This document shows positions 11,683 through 22,985 of a stretch of 64,000 nt of DNA, one piece after another. Each line of letters opens with the position of its first letter. The first letter of the stretch is position 1. Under the pieces are notes generated by a model. The model did no database searches. It was not told the origin of the DNA and worked only from the letters and a program-made list of their open reading frames with translations. The position numbers and the translations under genes were made by a program. Source of the stretch: Acholoe squamosa (taxonomy: Eukaryota > Annelida > Polychaeta > Phyllodocida > Polynoidae); NCBI GenBank assembly GCA_949317995.1, contig OX439050.1, positions 47,679,777 to 47,743,776 of the forward strand. The letters are read 5' to 3'.

Positions 11683-12975
11683 TATATACTCTTTGCTCGA
11701 ATAGGCCTACTCTTTGCACAAAAACTCCATCCCACAAAGCCACATACCTGATGGTACGGTCCTTCTGTGCAAAGTTCTAGACGATAATGCCTGCCTGTAT
11801 AACAGACCTATAGTATCTAGTCATTTTGTCATATAATATATGCATCTATTACCTTGGTGAATGCATTTTGCGCTGCAGAGCTCTGTCTTTGTTTGAAGCC
11901 ACAAAAGGTAGAGACTGTGTTCTACTAGAAATGCACCATGCAAAAGCTCCCTGTCATGATTTGTACACATACACACTGTAAGAAGTAACTGGTATACTTT
12001 CCAGTATATAATGTGCACTGTTTCAGTTCTCCTCTTACTTTCTACTGCAGGATTAACCTAGTATTCCCTTTCTAATGTACCGAGCCTGAGTGACATCCGA
12101 CTTCCTGGGTTTGAATTGCACAGTGACCTAAATGATATCCAGATGGATCCAAATCCTACACATAGCCAGCATTCATCCATGGGTTTTGCAATTTTGCAAT
12201 TTCATTTAGTGGAAAGATATATATGCAATTTTCAATTTTTATAGGCATGTCTTGGCATATACACCTTAAGTGTAGGAATTGCTTAAAGCAACCATTACTA
12301 GAGCCAGTCACCCTCAGTCCCATCAATTATGTGATCTTAATTTGCGTTGGTAATCTACAGCACATATGGCACTGCAGCTGTACATTAACCTTTTACAGTG
12401 TAGAGTGTACAATTGCTCTCACTCCTCGTGTGCATATCTACAGAATGGCTGGAAAATGTGCCTAGAGTGAACATTTCTATACCTTATCATGTCACAAAAA
12501 ACTTAGCATTAGTAATTGGATGTATCAGTGTCATCTGTTTAACTAGCACTTTCAAGTGGAAATTGCCCAGATCTAACATTAATAATGTAATAGCACCCAT
12601 TATCAATTAATCAGTGGTTGAAATCGTCCAAAACGCCCACTACAGGTAGTGGAACTATTACAATGCTGTACTAACAGACTGTCATTTATAGATAACGTAT
12701 CTAGTATAATATCTACCAGTTATCCATTGTTATATAATGTATTAGCAGTCACCCATCACTGCTCAAGTGGATAGTCGTGGGTGCACTGATAACAGAGTTA
12801 CAAGATAGAGCATAATGCATGTATCAGCTAATTGGGGCCGCATGATATACCCACAAAGTCCTCTACCCTGGCTATGTCCGTCTTCGTGCGCGGTTATGGT
12901 GGACATAATTATAGTTAAATCAAAGCAGCATATACCTAGCTGAGCAATGATTTACAAATTGGAGTTGGAAGGTAC
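11683..12975. other. Unassigned sequence
   Basis: No supported exon or element ends. It contains many short near-palindromic words (for example CCACTACAGGTAGTGG at about 12638) but I could not define an element. Confidence 0.4.
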
Positions 12976-13075
12976 CTCGTGTATAAGGCACACCCCCAAC
13001 TCAAGGCAAGCTCCCTCCCGCGTATAAGACCCAGTACTAATCTGATTCGCGTATAAGATGTGCCTTATACGCGAG
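12976..13075. repeat. Hairpin element with CTCGTGTATAAGGCACA ends
   Basis: The inverted ends are at 12976-12992 and 13059-13075, with two mismatches. CGCGTATAAGA-type words repeat inside. A likely MITE lying on the downstream side of the secreted-protein gene start. Confidence 0.6.
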
Positions 13076-13203
13076 AGATTACGGTATCTTTATTGATGTT
13101 TCGAGTTTTTCCCAGAATATCATCCAAGTTTGTCCAAACTTTAATGAAGTTTTCAAAACTAAGGGAGGGGCAATACTGATTGGTAATAATGACATTGAGA
13201 AGT

Positions 13204-13235
13204 TTCTAGTTTCTACATTCATGTAGAAACTAGAA
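13204..13235. repeat. Perfect 15-bp-arm palindrome
   Basis: TTCTAGTTTCTACAT and its exact inverse are separated by 2 bp (TC). It may be a decayed foldback element or a cruciform-prone site. Confidence 0.8.
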
Positions 13236-13316
13236 TTAGATCTAGCCAGATCTATCATTTGGAAAGAAATTGGATCCATGCATGTTGAGTGTGCCGATTC
13301 TCTCTATAGAGCACAT

Positions 13317-13415
13317 TCATTCGATACTAACTAGGCAAACGCACTCTTCGCAATTGTTCTGATATGGACCTCTTGATTCCAATACTGAAATATAGTAATG
13401 GCGTCTGGAGGGAAC
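13317..13415 (-). CDS. Possible second exon of the secreted-protein gene
   Basis: The minus strand has a pyrimidine-rich acceptor (ATCCTTTCCAG) ending at 13416. In the phase required by the exon at 13504-13596, the following 32 codons are open and end at TGA (13317-13319). The peptide includes SRRHYYISVLESRG and then NNCEECVC, a Cys-rich end like part of a disulfide-bonded secreted domain. If the TGA is real, the product is a 63-residue precursor. Alternatively the exon splices on at CTA|GTTAGT and the Cys motif continues in a further exon. The implied intron is only 88 bp, and nothing but phase, acceptor and plausibility supports the join. Confidence 0.35.
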   Translation of the reverse strand, partial: VPSRRHYYISVLESRGPYQNNCEECVCLVSIE

Positions 13416-13503
13416 CTGGAAAGGATGGCTAGGATATCAAAAAAGAGAATGTATGTATACAATGTATACAAGTGACATAACACCAAATTTATGAGCAACT
13501 CAC

Positions 13504-13596
13504 CTGAGCATCTGGGACCTGCTCCTCGGCCCTCATCAGTCCCGGCATGCATAGCAACAGGGTCAGGAACACCCGCACCGTCATAGTTGAAGTCAT
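13504..13596 (-). CDS. First coding exon of a secreted-protein gene
   Basis: On the minus strand, ATG at 13596-13594 in good context (TTCACC before it) opens 31 codons that end in CAG followed at once by GTGAGT, a textbook 5' splice site; the intron is phase 0. The peptide has a short polar start (MTSTMT), a basic residue, a hydrophobic core VFLTLLLCMPGLM, and then RAEEQVPDAQ. This is a classic signal peptide with cleavage likely after RA. The product is therefore expected to enter the secretory pathway. I do not recognise the family. The exon is GC-rich and CpG-containing compared with its surroundings, as first exons often are. A possible exon 2 is at 13317-13415; other exons may lie at lower coordinates. 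Confidence 0.65.
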
Positions 13597-13601
13597 GGTG
13601 A

Positions 13602-13700
13602 ACTTCCGGTCGATCGTCGACAACTTCCGCTTCCGGTCTCGCGCTAAATAACACTCTAGAGGTGCCTATGTAGTGTCTAGTCTCTTAATATATATATACA
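13602..13700 (-). promoter_or_regulatory. Promoter and 5' UTR of the secreted-protein gene
   Basis: Upstream of the ATG, the minus strand shows a TATA-like run (plus-strand 13686-13700, about 95 bp before the ATG), then two patches with ETS-type cores: CCGGAAGT at 13602-13609 and an ACCGGAAGCGGAAGT double site at 13622-13636. TATA-to-ATG spacing leaves room for a 60-70 nt leader. ETS family factors (GABP, Ets1/2) bind CCGGAAGT; their use here is inference. Confidence 0.45.
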
Positions 13701-13807
13701 CGTGCGTGAGAGATGGTACTTGAAGAAAGTGGCTGTTGGAATGATGAATAAGATGCAGGAAACGTTGGTTGTAGAATAACGTCAATACGTTGGTTGTAGA
13801 ATACGAA

Positions 13808-13838
13808 TTTTTCTTTTTGAGAATATGGAAGGTACTTG
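13808..13838 (+). repeat. 31-bp direct repeat, copy 1
   Basis: An exact 31-bp match to 15064-15094, including CTTTTTGAGAATATGGAAGG. The last 13 bases recur a third time at 15110-15122. The copies are 1.26 kb apart. Confidence 0.85.
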
Positions 13839-13989
13839 GTTATGCCCACTTTTTACTTCTACAGTAAAAGTTGTTCTCTTTCCAATCCCCAAAACCCTAA
13901 AGGGAAATGGGATTGGATGACACTTCTCCTACGCTCCCTCTCTATACGTCTGGTTGACCGTGATCCTTCCTTGTTCTGAAATGGTCTGT

Positions 13990-14215
13990 CGCTGTGCTGT
14001 TGTTGTCAAAACGCGGATTTAGTGAGAAGATCTCTCTCACTCCTGTCCGTCCGTCTGACCGTCCTGTGCTGGAGGAGGTAGGTGAAGCTGGACGCGGGAC
14101 TGAGACCACCGTTCGGCCTTTTATGCGCGTCTGTAGAGACGCGCGTGGATCTCTCCTCCTATCCGCGCCTGCGTATTTAGCTCCTGGGTAGTTCCGGCTG
14201 GCTCCACTGGTGGCA
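13990..14215. promoter_or_regulatory. CpG-rich patch with TATA-like box
   Basis: This is one of the few CpG-dense patches in the window. It holds an 8-bp perfect hairpin GCGCGTCT/AGACGCGC around 14124-14143 and, on the minus strand next to it, CATAAAAGG. It lies about 400-600 bp upstream of the secreted-protein start, so it could be an alternative promoter or non-coding first exon of that gene, or the start of a divergent gene. No coding frame is persuasive. Confidence 0.3.
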
Positions 14216-15063
14216 GTGCAGTAGCAATACTTAGAAAAAGACTCTAGAAGGCGGAGGCGGTGTATGTGTGTCTGTCTATGGGTGGGGGATGGGGAGGGGG
14301 GGGGGGGGTCGCGTAGGTGTGGAACTGTTTGTCCATAACATACAGTTAAGCCCTGGTTCTACCCCCCCCCCCCACCACCCACCTACCTTAATGATCTCGA
14401 TCCTTGTCTTTCTGCTGCCATTAAACATAATTATAGCATACCCCACGATATTTTTGGATGCTATACATCCATCTCTCTATCCTCTATCAGTCTTTGCTGA
14501 GTGGAATCGTTTCTCCAAGTTCTGAATATGCACTTATTTCTATCAATTATATATGTGTGAAAAACAATCTAGCCACCTCACATACATCCCTGGCTTGCTG
14601 GGAAGCACTTGAGATCTGCGTCACAGGCTTATTCATAGTTGTCAGTCTACATGAATGGATAAGATAACGCAGTTTTAACATTAATATTACTCAACAATCC
14701 ACTTTTTTTTTTATTAAGGTTTCGACTTCGTAATATTCTCCGCTTTGAAGTTATAAACGTGTGATTCGTGTTGAAGGATATCATGATTTAGTGCTTTGCT
14801 AAGGGTATAGCTCTATTTGCATGTGCGTGTTTTGCATAAATTGTTTCTAATAAATACTTATTACTGATTCACCCCCCCCCAATTAATCCCTTAATCTGTA
14901 ATTTCATCATGGTTGAATTTTAAGCATAAAAGAGGATGACCAACCACAGTTGGAAAATCCCTTGTTCTTTCTAAGTCCAAATTTTCGATTCGATTATTCT
15001 GAATTACCAAAGTTTCCAAAGAAATTGAGCTAGCCTAAGTGTAAAGTAAATACAAGTCAAAAG
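14216..15063. other. Unassigned, with a G-rich tract
   Basis: A G-run cluster at about 14280-14311 could form a G-quadruplex; C runs follow at 14360-14372 and 14873-14880. No gene seen. Confidence 0.45.
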
Positions 15064-15094
15064 TTTTTCTTTTTGAGAATATGGAAGGTACTTG
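15064..15094 (+). repeat. 31-bp direct repeat, copy 2
   Basis: Identical to 13808-13838. Confidence 0.85.
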
Positions 15095-15325
15095 TAAATA
15101 TATAAGCCCTGGAAGGTACTTGTTAGTATGTTATTTGATGAGAAAGGTTAACGTCCACAGAACAATTAAAGGTGGGTAATGTTTATCTGCCTCCATGTAA
15201 TCCTTTAGCAAGGGTTATGTTAGAGAAGCTTTGCATAGAGAGAGGAAGTATTGAGTGAATTGGGAGGGGATAAACTTTAAGGGGTTATTTCACTGGCGTA
15301 CTGGGGGGTGTTAGTAGGGGAGGCA

Positions 15326-16073
15326 CACTGAAAACATGCCGCCATTGGTAAGTCGTCATATATGACGAGTTTAGGGTCGTCAGAGGGTCGTCAGGTCCCT
15401 ATGACTACCCTAGATCGTCATACTGACCACCTTAGCTTTACTGCTAGTCCGGGTTTGTGCCATGAGAGGTCCCAACTATGCATTCCTATGATGCTAATGG
15501 TGTGACCTGGGGTGTATATAGAGCATTATCTTTACATTGTTTTTGTTGTATAGTCTACTATGAAATGGAAACTATGGGCAATATTTCACACAAATGTACC
15601 TGAGAATGTTACGAATTGTAGGTAGAAAAGGTAGAGGAAGTATGGATCATTCTGGTAGTGACACCTCTCTTATGGATATTGCTAGAGTATGACCCCTTAT
15701 TTGAGTGTGGCTAAGGTATAATACATTTAGATGGTGTACTACCAATGTCAGAGTAAACCACTGAACCCATGATAGTGGGTTGGGAATACCCACAATAAAC
15801 CCTTTTATGGTGGATGAGGTACCGAGATCTCATTAAAGAAATAATAGTGGGAAAATGTTAAAAACAATGCTATACATATATGTAATTTTCTGCACAGGAT
15901 TATATAGCTATAAAAGACGGCCATAGTGACGACTTTAGGTCATCAACTGACGACCTTAGGTTGTCACCTATGACGACCCACTGATGACCTAAAGCTGTAG
16001 TTTTGGGTATTATCAACCCAAGGACCTAAAGTCGTCACTATTGACGAGTTCTCGACCCCATAGGTTTTCAGTG
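15326..16073. mobile_element. CACTG-ended non-autonomous DNA transposon 3
   Basis: The ends are CACTGAAAAC and a GTTTTCAGTG-type inverse, with CA flanking both sides (15324-15325, 16074-16075). Subterminal zones hold repeated GTCGTCA/TGACGAC words in both orientations, unlike the subterminal words of the other CACTG elements. No transposase. Called CACTA/EnSpm-like on termini, 2-bp target duplication and subterminal repeats. Confidence 0.75.
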
Positions 16074-19018
16074 CAGGCAATAGAAGTACTAGTAGTAGGG
16101 GAGCAGAAAACATGATGGGTGAGAAGGGAAGTGAAATCAGGAGTGAGTGGGTAGGTAAAGAGAGGATGGGGAATGAGCTTAAATGAGTGAATTAGGGATA
16201 GTGGGGCATTAAAAGTCGATAATAAGTGATAAAGGGAAGGCCGGCCATAGAGTCATGTATATTTAATATTCTCTTCCCTTGTGGACCACTTTAATATGAG
16301 CAGAACCATGTTGAAATAATAATCTGCCCCCAAAAGTTATATGGTTTGTTACTGGAATTAGGCCTATACTAAAATTTGATATTCCCTATTTTCCAATAAC
16401 TGGTGAGCTACTGACTAGACGTGAAGTTCCCATTGAGGAGAAGTCTTCACTCTCACTAATCAAGATAAAAGTAGAGATAAAACTTGTATCAGAGCCAAGC
16501 TGGTTACTACCTCAGTCAGGTACAAAGCTCTACAACAACTCTATACTAGCAGACTGTGAGACTACTATTGGCAGTTGATATTGATAGAACTGAATAAATA
16601 ATGGCTACACTTCGCTAGATTAACAGTCAGGGAGCACCTAAACATGCAGAAACAGCAGGTGCTGCAATTTGTTGTAGTTCTACTATGGTGGTCAATTGGG
16701 ACTAGTAGTATAGTCAACTAGAGCCCAATTATAGTACTTACTACTAAACATAGTGATACACTTCTCACAACAATTTAGGGTGTTTTCTGTCAGATTCTTT
16801 TTTTCTTGTCATCATTATTGTAATTATTATTTGGTGGTGCCTAGATCTGTGGTGGCATGGGGAGGGTATTTGTCGTGAATCACTGTCACTGCACCATTAC
16901 ATATTGAAGTTCCAATTCTATACCACTTACCTCCAGTAATACACACGATGTAATTAATGTTCACAAATTATCTACTGAAAGTGCTTAACATTGGGGCAAC
17001 CTTGATGATTTTTTTTTATCTAGGTGTGTAGTATGTTTGAAACATTAACCCATACCTAGTTGTTGTACATTGCAATTTTCACCTAATTACATTTGAAAAG
17101 AGATCAGGATGGCTCTGACCTTTATTCATGACGGTGCAGGAAGATGATGCACATTGGCGCACCATCACTCATAACGTGCTGCGCATATCTTCCAAATGAC
17201 ACACGTGCATGGAATTTCACAATGAAACAACACAGGTGATAATTTAAAGAACAGTCGGACTTACCCACAGGTTCAAAATGTCAGCATCTTGTGATGGAAA
17301 GAAACCTCATTATTCTGTACACTGAAAGTTTGATTCTCATAGACAAAACATCGCAGTCATCTTTTAACATTGGCCAAATCATACTAATGGGTGCACTGCT
17401 GGTATCCAACAACCATTTTGAGCAACAGGCTTGAAGCTGCAAGAGGATCGTGTGCTTTGAGAGATACAAATTTAATATATTTCACAGAACTTTTGGACGA
17501 TCATGCTACCAGTTAGACCCTGTGGACATCGTTGTATGCAGTGTGATATACTTTTTTTTTTGTTGTCCATAATGTACATGATATAAAGCAGACACAACAT
17601 TTTGTACAACAGTAAGTTATTTAGCTGGTTGCTATACATATTTGGATTTTATGTCTCAGTGCATGGTTTGGTATTTGTAAACACCCCATTTTTACCCATC
17701 TAAGATTTGGGATATCTTTTGAATGCAATTTGACCTTTCATCAAACTACTCCTATATCTTTACAATAAGATCTGTGCTAATTTGTGGATCACTGCAAAGA
17801 TGGAAGCAATATGGCATTCTCTGTTAGTAAATCTAAATGGAGACTCTCTTATCTCCCCCTTATTCCCTTTTGAAAGAGGGGGACTTATTCAGATATCAAC
17901 TTGTCTTGTAAACAGAAATAGGTGAAACCTGAGCCATTCAAGGGGATTCCCTAACGTCTTCATTGGTCTTCCACTAAAACATTTTTGGATAAACCTGTAG
18001 CATCCACTATCAAAAAGATAGACAGCTGAAGTCTCATTTATACATTGCTGCAAAAGGATTCAGTTTACAGCCCTAATTAGCATGTGTGGCAATATCTGTA
18101 AGGTGAATTATGGTCAATATTGACCAGCGAAATAGTGTCTGGTATATATGTACATGTGTGATAACCCGGAAAGCAATTTAGCTGCTTTGATATCCATAGA
18201 CTTTCTAGTTGATCTCTGTAACCATCCTATTACTCATGTTCTAGCCTTCCATATTGGATATTTTCCATATCAGTTTAAAAACTCACAGGCCTATGTTTGT
18301 GGTATGGTCATGCATCTATATCATGAATTTGTATAATCATTAGGCCTATTTGCTACATTTATTATGCCTATAGGCATACATGGTTATAGAACATGACATG
18401 TTGGATATTTAATTCTGCTGCCGAAAGTGGTGTCGCATACATGTACATACAAATCCTCTTAGTTGAAGGCCCAACATTAGCAGTGACTCTAAAGTGCTTA
18501 TTAAGTTAATTACCACTAAGACAATTGTCCCCTGGGGTTTCAAACTAGTCAATGGAATGTCTAATGCCTGTTGGAAACTGATTATACAGCAGTGGTGTAG
18601 TCTCCTTTGCTGTTTACGAATACATAATGTCTCAGCCATTCTTGAACTTTGACCGTTTATCCACTCCCACACAAATGGATGCTATACAGAAAAAAATGAT
18701 CTTTTGTTACGGTATTTTGTTTATATCATATTTAAAACAAAATAAAGATCACCTTTTCCCTATCACATATTACATATTATGGTCAAAGGCCATGAAAATA
18801 AGCCAAAATATGTTTTGCTTAATATTCCTACTGAAAGGAAAAACCCTGGAGCTATACATATTAATATCCATTCATTCCTCTACACCTGGATTTATCAGCA
18901 CTCTTTTTGTATGGTAGTTGCTCATTTCCTGTGGTAGATACATAACATAACTGTCTTAGAGATTAGTGAAAGATACTTCTAAAAAGAGTTGTCAGGACCC
19001 CAGACTTCAAAGCATGCA

Positions 19019-19090
<72 letters not shown>

Positions 19091-20004
19091 CATCACGCAG
19101 GATTTCCCCAGTCATGGAAACTGAGCGGATGCGTGTCAGTAGCCAATATAATGACCTGATTACTCTCACTGTTACCCTGATTATGTAAGAGGATTGTTTC
19201 ACTATCTTACCAGGTAAGGTTATTCATAATGTAGTAAAGCTACTCTTGCACGTGATTTATCCATTATTCATGTGCAGGTTATAGTCTCTAACTATCACAT
19301 ATAATATTATTCTCACCATTCACTTGAGGTATGTAATAAGGTTTTTACCTTATGACGGGGTTAGTTAGCATTCTTCAAGTTGGCAGTAGGAATCCTGGGG
19401 TGTTTAACTTGAAAAGTTTAAATGTCTGTTTAGCCCTCACAAGTCTATGGTTATCATATTCATAAAGTACAACATGAACAGATTTCACACAATAAGCTGG
19501 TAATATGAGAACCTTGTGTTATGCTTGCAAGTGAGTTTATTAAGTTCAAACTTACATATAATTATTTTTATACTTTATATCGGAAATTTAAAAAAAAAAG
19601 CATCTCAGAGTGATATAGTACTTCTTCTTTCCCAGACAACGCCTTAGCAGATCAAACACCCATTTGATCAGTGTTATATAATAATGAATTATGAGTTCAC
19701 ATGTACAGACTTCAGTCACTTAACCAACACATTCTGGTCAAAGGTCAGTAGAAGGGGGGTCAGGGGTTAGTTGGGAGGCATAGTACACCTCAGTTCAATA
19801 GATTTGCTAAGTACATGCAATGAAGTAGTGAAATGTGTGTGGTGGAAGATGCTCGAAAGTTTACAATGAATGGCGCAAAAGGTATCTGTTTTAAAGTAGA
19901 ACGAAACATGAATATATAGGAATAAAATTGTCACGTTGTGTTGTTTATCACATCGCTAAACTGATTTATAGTTTCCAAGAAACACTAAAATAATCAAATC
20001 CTTC
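16074..20004. other. Unassigned intron-like or intergenic stretch
   Basis: Apart from a long CT run (19022-19087) I find no supported gene, transposon ends or RNA gene in these 3.9 kb. Open frames at 17281-17469 (minus) and 18627-18917 (plus) lack splice or family support. Confidence 0.45.
19022..19087. repeat. (CT)n microsatellite
   Basis: About 33 CT units. The Arg-Glu open frame on the opposite strand is a by-product. Confidence 0.95.
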
Positions 20005-21636
20005 TGTGGAGTCTCCCTTCATCTTTGAGAAATCAATTTAAGGGGAAGGGAAATCCAATTTTCTCCTGTTTACCGGATGCCTTTTCCCAAAGCCCTTGTG
20101 TTAGTATTGGGCAATCGGGATGTCTGGTCACAAGAACCTGTTAAGACTGACTTAAATCAACTAATCAAAAGTGGAACTTATGAAAACAATTGGGAGAATG
20201 ACCATTACCTATTTAGAGTCTGGTGTGTGAATTGACCTGGTAGCATTTAATGGACAACATTTGATAAGTCCTTGGAGTAAAGGCTTTTGAATGAAAGCTG
20301 GTACCTTCATCAAAAAGTACAATCTCTGTGGATGACGTCATTCTCTACTTTTGGTTGTCATGAAGCTCAGAAGTAGCTAAGGGTATCTAAAGGTTTTGGG
20401 GAGGCCGACAAGGAGGACCCCTTGGAGAGAAAACTCTAGAATAAGGAGAACAAGAGCAAAAAGGACAAAAGAAGAACAACAAGAAAGAAGTGATAAGACA
20501 AAGCTGAGACTGGAGAGGTAATTTCGACAATGGTTGCCATTAAATCATGATTTTGTGACTAATAATCCATGACAAAACAACGGGAATACATTTGGCTGAA
20601 AACAGTGGGAAAAATAATGAAGTATTTCTGAATGTCCTTATGTGACATGATCTGCGAAAATGGGTCTTAGTGCAGGGGGTCCTAAGACCCCTTTTCCCAG
20701 TACATGTTACATATTGTGGACATCAATGTAGTTTTCAGCCATAAAGCTAGAAAAGCGGCATTGTGAGTCTCCCTTAAATAAATCAAAGATAAAGCTAATG
20801 GAGCTTTCTCAGACATTGCCTCACATCATTCCATCACTGCACCACCTTTATCTAGTCATACCCCCATCAAATAGTCCACTTTTACTCTTGTCTCTCAGGG
20901 CATCTTAAGTACCTATCTTTAGATAAGGTGCTGAGAACAATATTAGTTCTTTGTAACAATGCCCCTCTTTCATCTGATAGACATATTCCATAGGCATGTC
21001 AGTAAGCTGCTACATGTAGTAGGGCCTTATGCTCCCGTTGTATGAAAGGTCCTGACCAAAATATCAAAGGTGTATACTTATTCCTTGGGTTAAAACACTG
21101 TTAAAACTTGGCGATGTGTTCCTAAGGCACACGTTTCCCAAAGGGCCAAACGTTACCAATTCCCCCAGAGCCCAGGTGTCCCATTGCAAAATTCCAACAT
21201 GCTAATGTAACTACAGCAGCATTCCCACATTGATAAATTGAGTCAGTGCCATTCCTTCCACATTTGGCTTGGCTGTACCATAGAATTCTACAAGGCAGAT
21301 ACATCCATATTGTGTCATCATATAACAAAAGATGATGGATGAATAGGATCTATGAATAGATGATGTGACCTGTGGGACATTACTGCATGGAACCTTTTTG
21401 AGGCGGGCAAACCCATAGTTCTCGTACGTTATACCATGATTCTGGCACTTCCGGTGGGTTTATATATGCAGTTTAGCCGTGCATTATTTTGCATATACCA
21501 CACATGTGCATTTTTAAAATTTTTGGTATATACTTTTTCGGGGTCAAGTTGGACTTAGAATATTTTTGGAAATTATGGCAGCTATACAAAGTTAATCTAG
21601 CCATTTTTCATTGTGAAAAATCGTGCCAACTCGTAG

Positions 21637-21700
21637 GAGAATTAAACCCCGGCTGCAGTGGAGGTAGGCGAAGACCTTAGCCATAGCGCCATACTGAACG
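21637..21700 (-). repeat. tRNA-derived SINE head
   Basis: On the minus strand an A-box-like TATGGCGCTATGGCTAAGG is followed about 30 bp later by a B-box-like GGGGTTTAATTC. The spacing fits an internal Pol III promoter. The flanks do not form a proper acceptor stem, so this is a SINE or relic rather than a working tRNA gene. Confidence 0.45.
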
Positions 21701-21871
21701 GTGATGAAATCCAATGCGAAAATAAATAAGTTCTAACCTGAGGTCCTAGTCCTATGTTTGCACTCAGTTTTCGTCTTGATTCCAAGCTTGTCATGTTATA
21801 ATATCGAAATCCCAAGAAGTTTTTGATCCATAGAAGAGGAATGCATGCTAATTTTCTCCATTTTCTTTGAT

Positions 21872-22054
21872 ATAAATAAGAATCCATTGATTTTTCTATC
21901 GTATGCGAGTCGCGGTGCAGCCATTCCCACCCTCCTCCTTGTACAACGAAAGTGTGTCAGTGGCCCGGATGTGGATATAGGTCAAGTTCTCGTTGTACAA
22001 GAAAGACGCTGAAAATTTCGGACTGTTTTGGAAAATCAATGGATTCTTATTTAT
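21872..22054. repeat. Nested inverted repeat
   Basis: The outer arms 21872-21894 and 22032-22054 are a perfect 23-bp inverted pair (core AAGAATCCATTGATTTT). Inside, 21938-21949 and 21990-22001 form a perfect 12-bp pair (CTTGTACAACGA). The two nested pairs suggest a small foldback element. Confidence 0.65.
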
Positions 22055-22335
22055 TTTGAATATATCGGACATAATACGTATGGAGGGATCATCTAGACTA
22101 TCTAAGGATATGAACCTGTTAATTTCCCGATTTGTCATGGTTGGATTCAATACGAAATATGTGTGTAAACACGGCGGTACCTCTTCCGGCAAGGAACAAA
22201 AACAATGGCTTTGCGCAGAGCGGCCACGGGCAGTATTGCTTGCACTTACAAAATATCTTCTCCTGGCTATATTCTGTGGATATCATTTAAGAAATTAATA
22301 CAAAATGGAGGAAATCATGGTATAAACCTTTTAGG

Positions 22336-22440
22336 TCATGGATATTGCAGCCCACGGGCCGTACATGCTGTATATACCCTCGCCGCTGCGTGGCTCGGGT
22401 ATATACAGCGTGTACGGCACTAGGGCTGCAATATCCATGA
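22336..22440. repeat. 105-bp hairpin with GC-rich loop
   Basis: The arms begin TCATGGATATTGCAGCCC and return as GGGCTGCAATATCCATGA. The inner parts GTACATGCTGTATATACCC and GGGTATATACAGCGTGTAC also pair, giving more than 40 bp per arm with few mismatches around a GC-rich loop. It sits at the right border of the copy-1 insert. Confidence 0.75.
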
Positions 22441-22985
22441 TCTATTAGCTTAATATTGCTCTTATAATTCCCATTTGGCTGAGGTGACCAGAGGAGAGAA
22501 ATACCACATTGGGACTTAATGATGTGGATTGACTTTTTGACCTATCTGGCAATGAGAGCAGCTCCTTAGCAGGTAATATCCTTAATATAGTACACATTCT
22601 CTTTCATTCTGGTTGATTCTCACACATCTGGTCGCAAATATTGACAAAATGGCGGATAGACTTTAGTAAGAATTACACTTGAGTAGCACTGATAGGAGCC
22701 ATACAGAAAGGGTTTTTTTTTGCCATTGTGTAATCATCTATAGGCTATAAGCTCAACAAATGCAGGAGGATGGGTGGGATGCATCAGTTGACGCTTCAGT
22801 AGAGCCATTGTACGAGCTCTACATAGGCATAGACATTTAGAGGGGCTAATGTTCTTTAATAGTAAATGCAAAGACAACTGTCCAAGAGACATTTTGGCCT
22901 CATAGGCAATCCCTTTGGAAAGCATCTGCCCTATTCATGCATCAATCTGTTGCGGCTTGTTTCATGCATGCCCTCAGTTTTGATA

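Larger units (their letters stand above)
21415..22445. mobile_element. About 1-kb insert in duplication copy 1
   Basis: This block has no counterpart in the second copy (which runs directly from about 25975 to 26015), so it was inserted into copy 1, or lost from copy 2, after duplication. It is a composite of a tRNA-like SINE head, a nested inverted repeat and a 105-bp hairpin at its right edge, annotated separately. I could not define one pair of terminal repeats for the whole block. Confidence 0.5.

Noticed and set aside
17281-17469. Minus-strand frame upstream of a GTAAGT site near 17265
   Set aside because: The long frame stops before the donor; the frame open at the donor is only about 14 codons.
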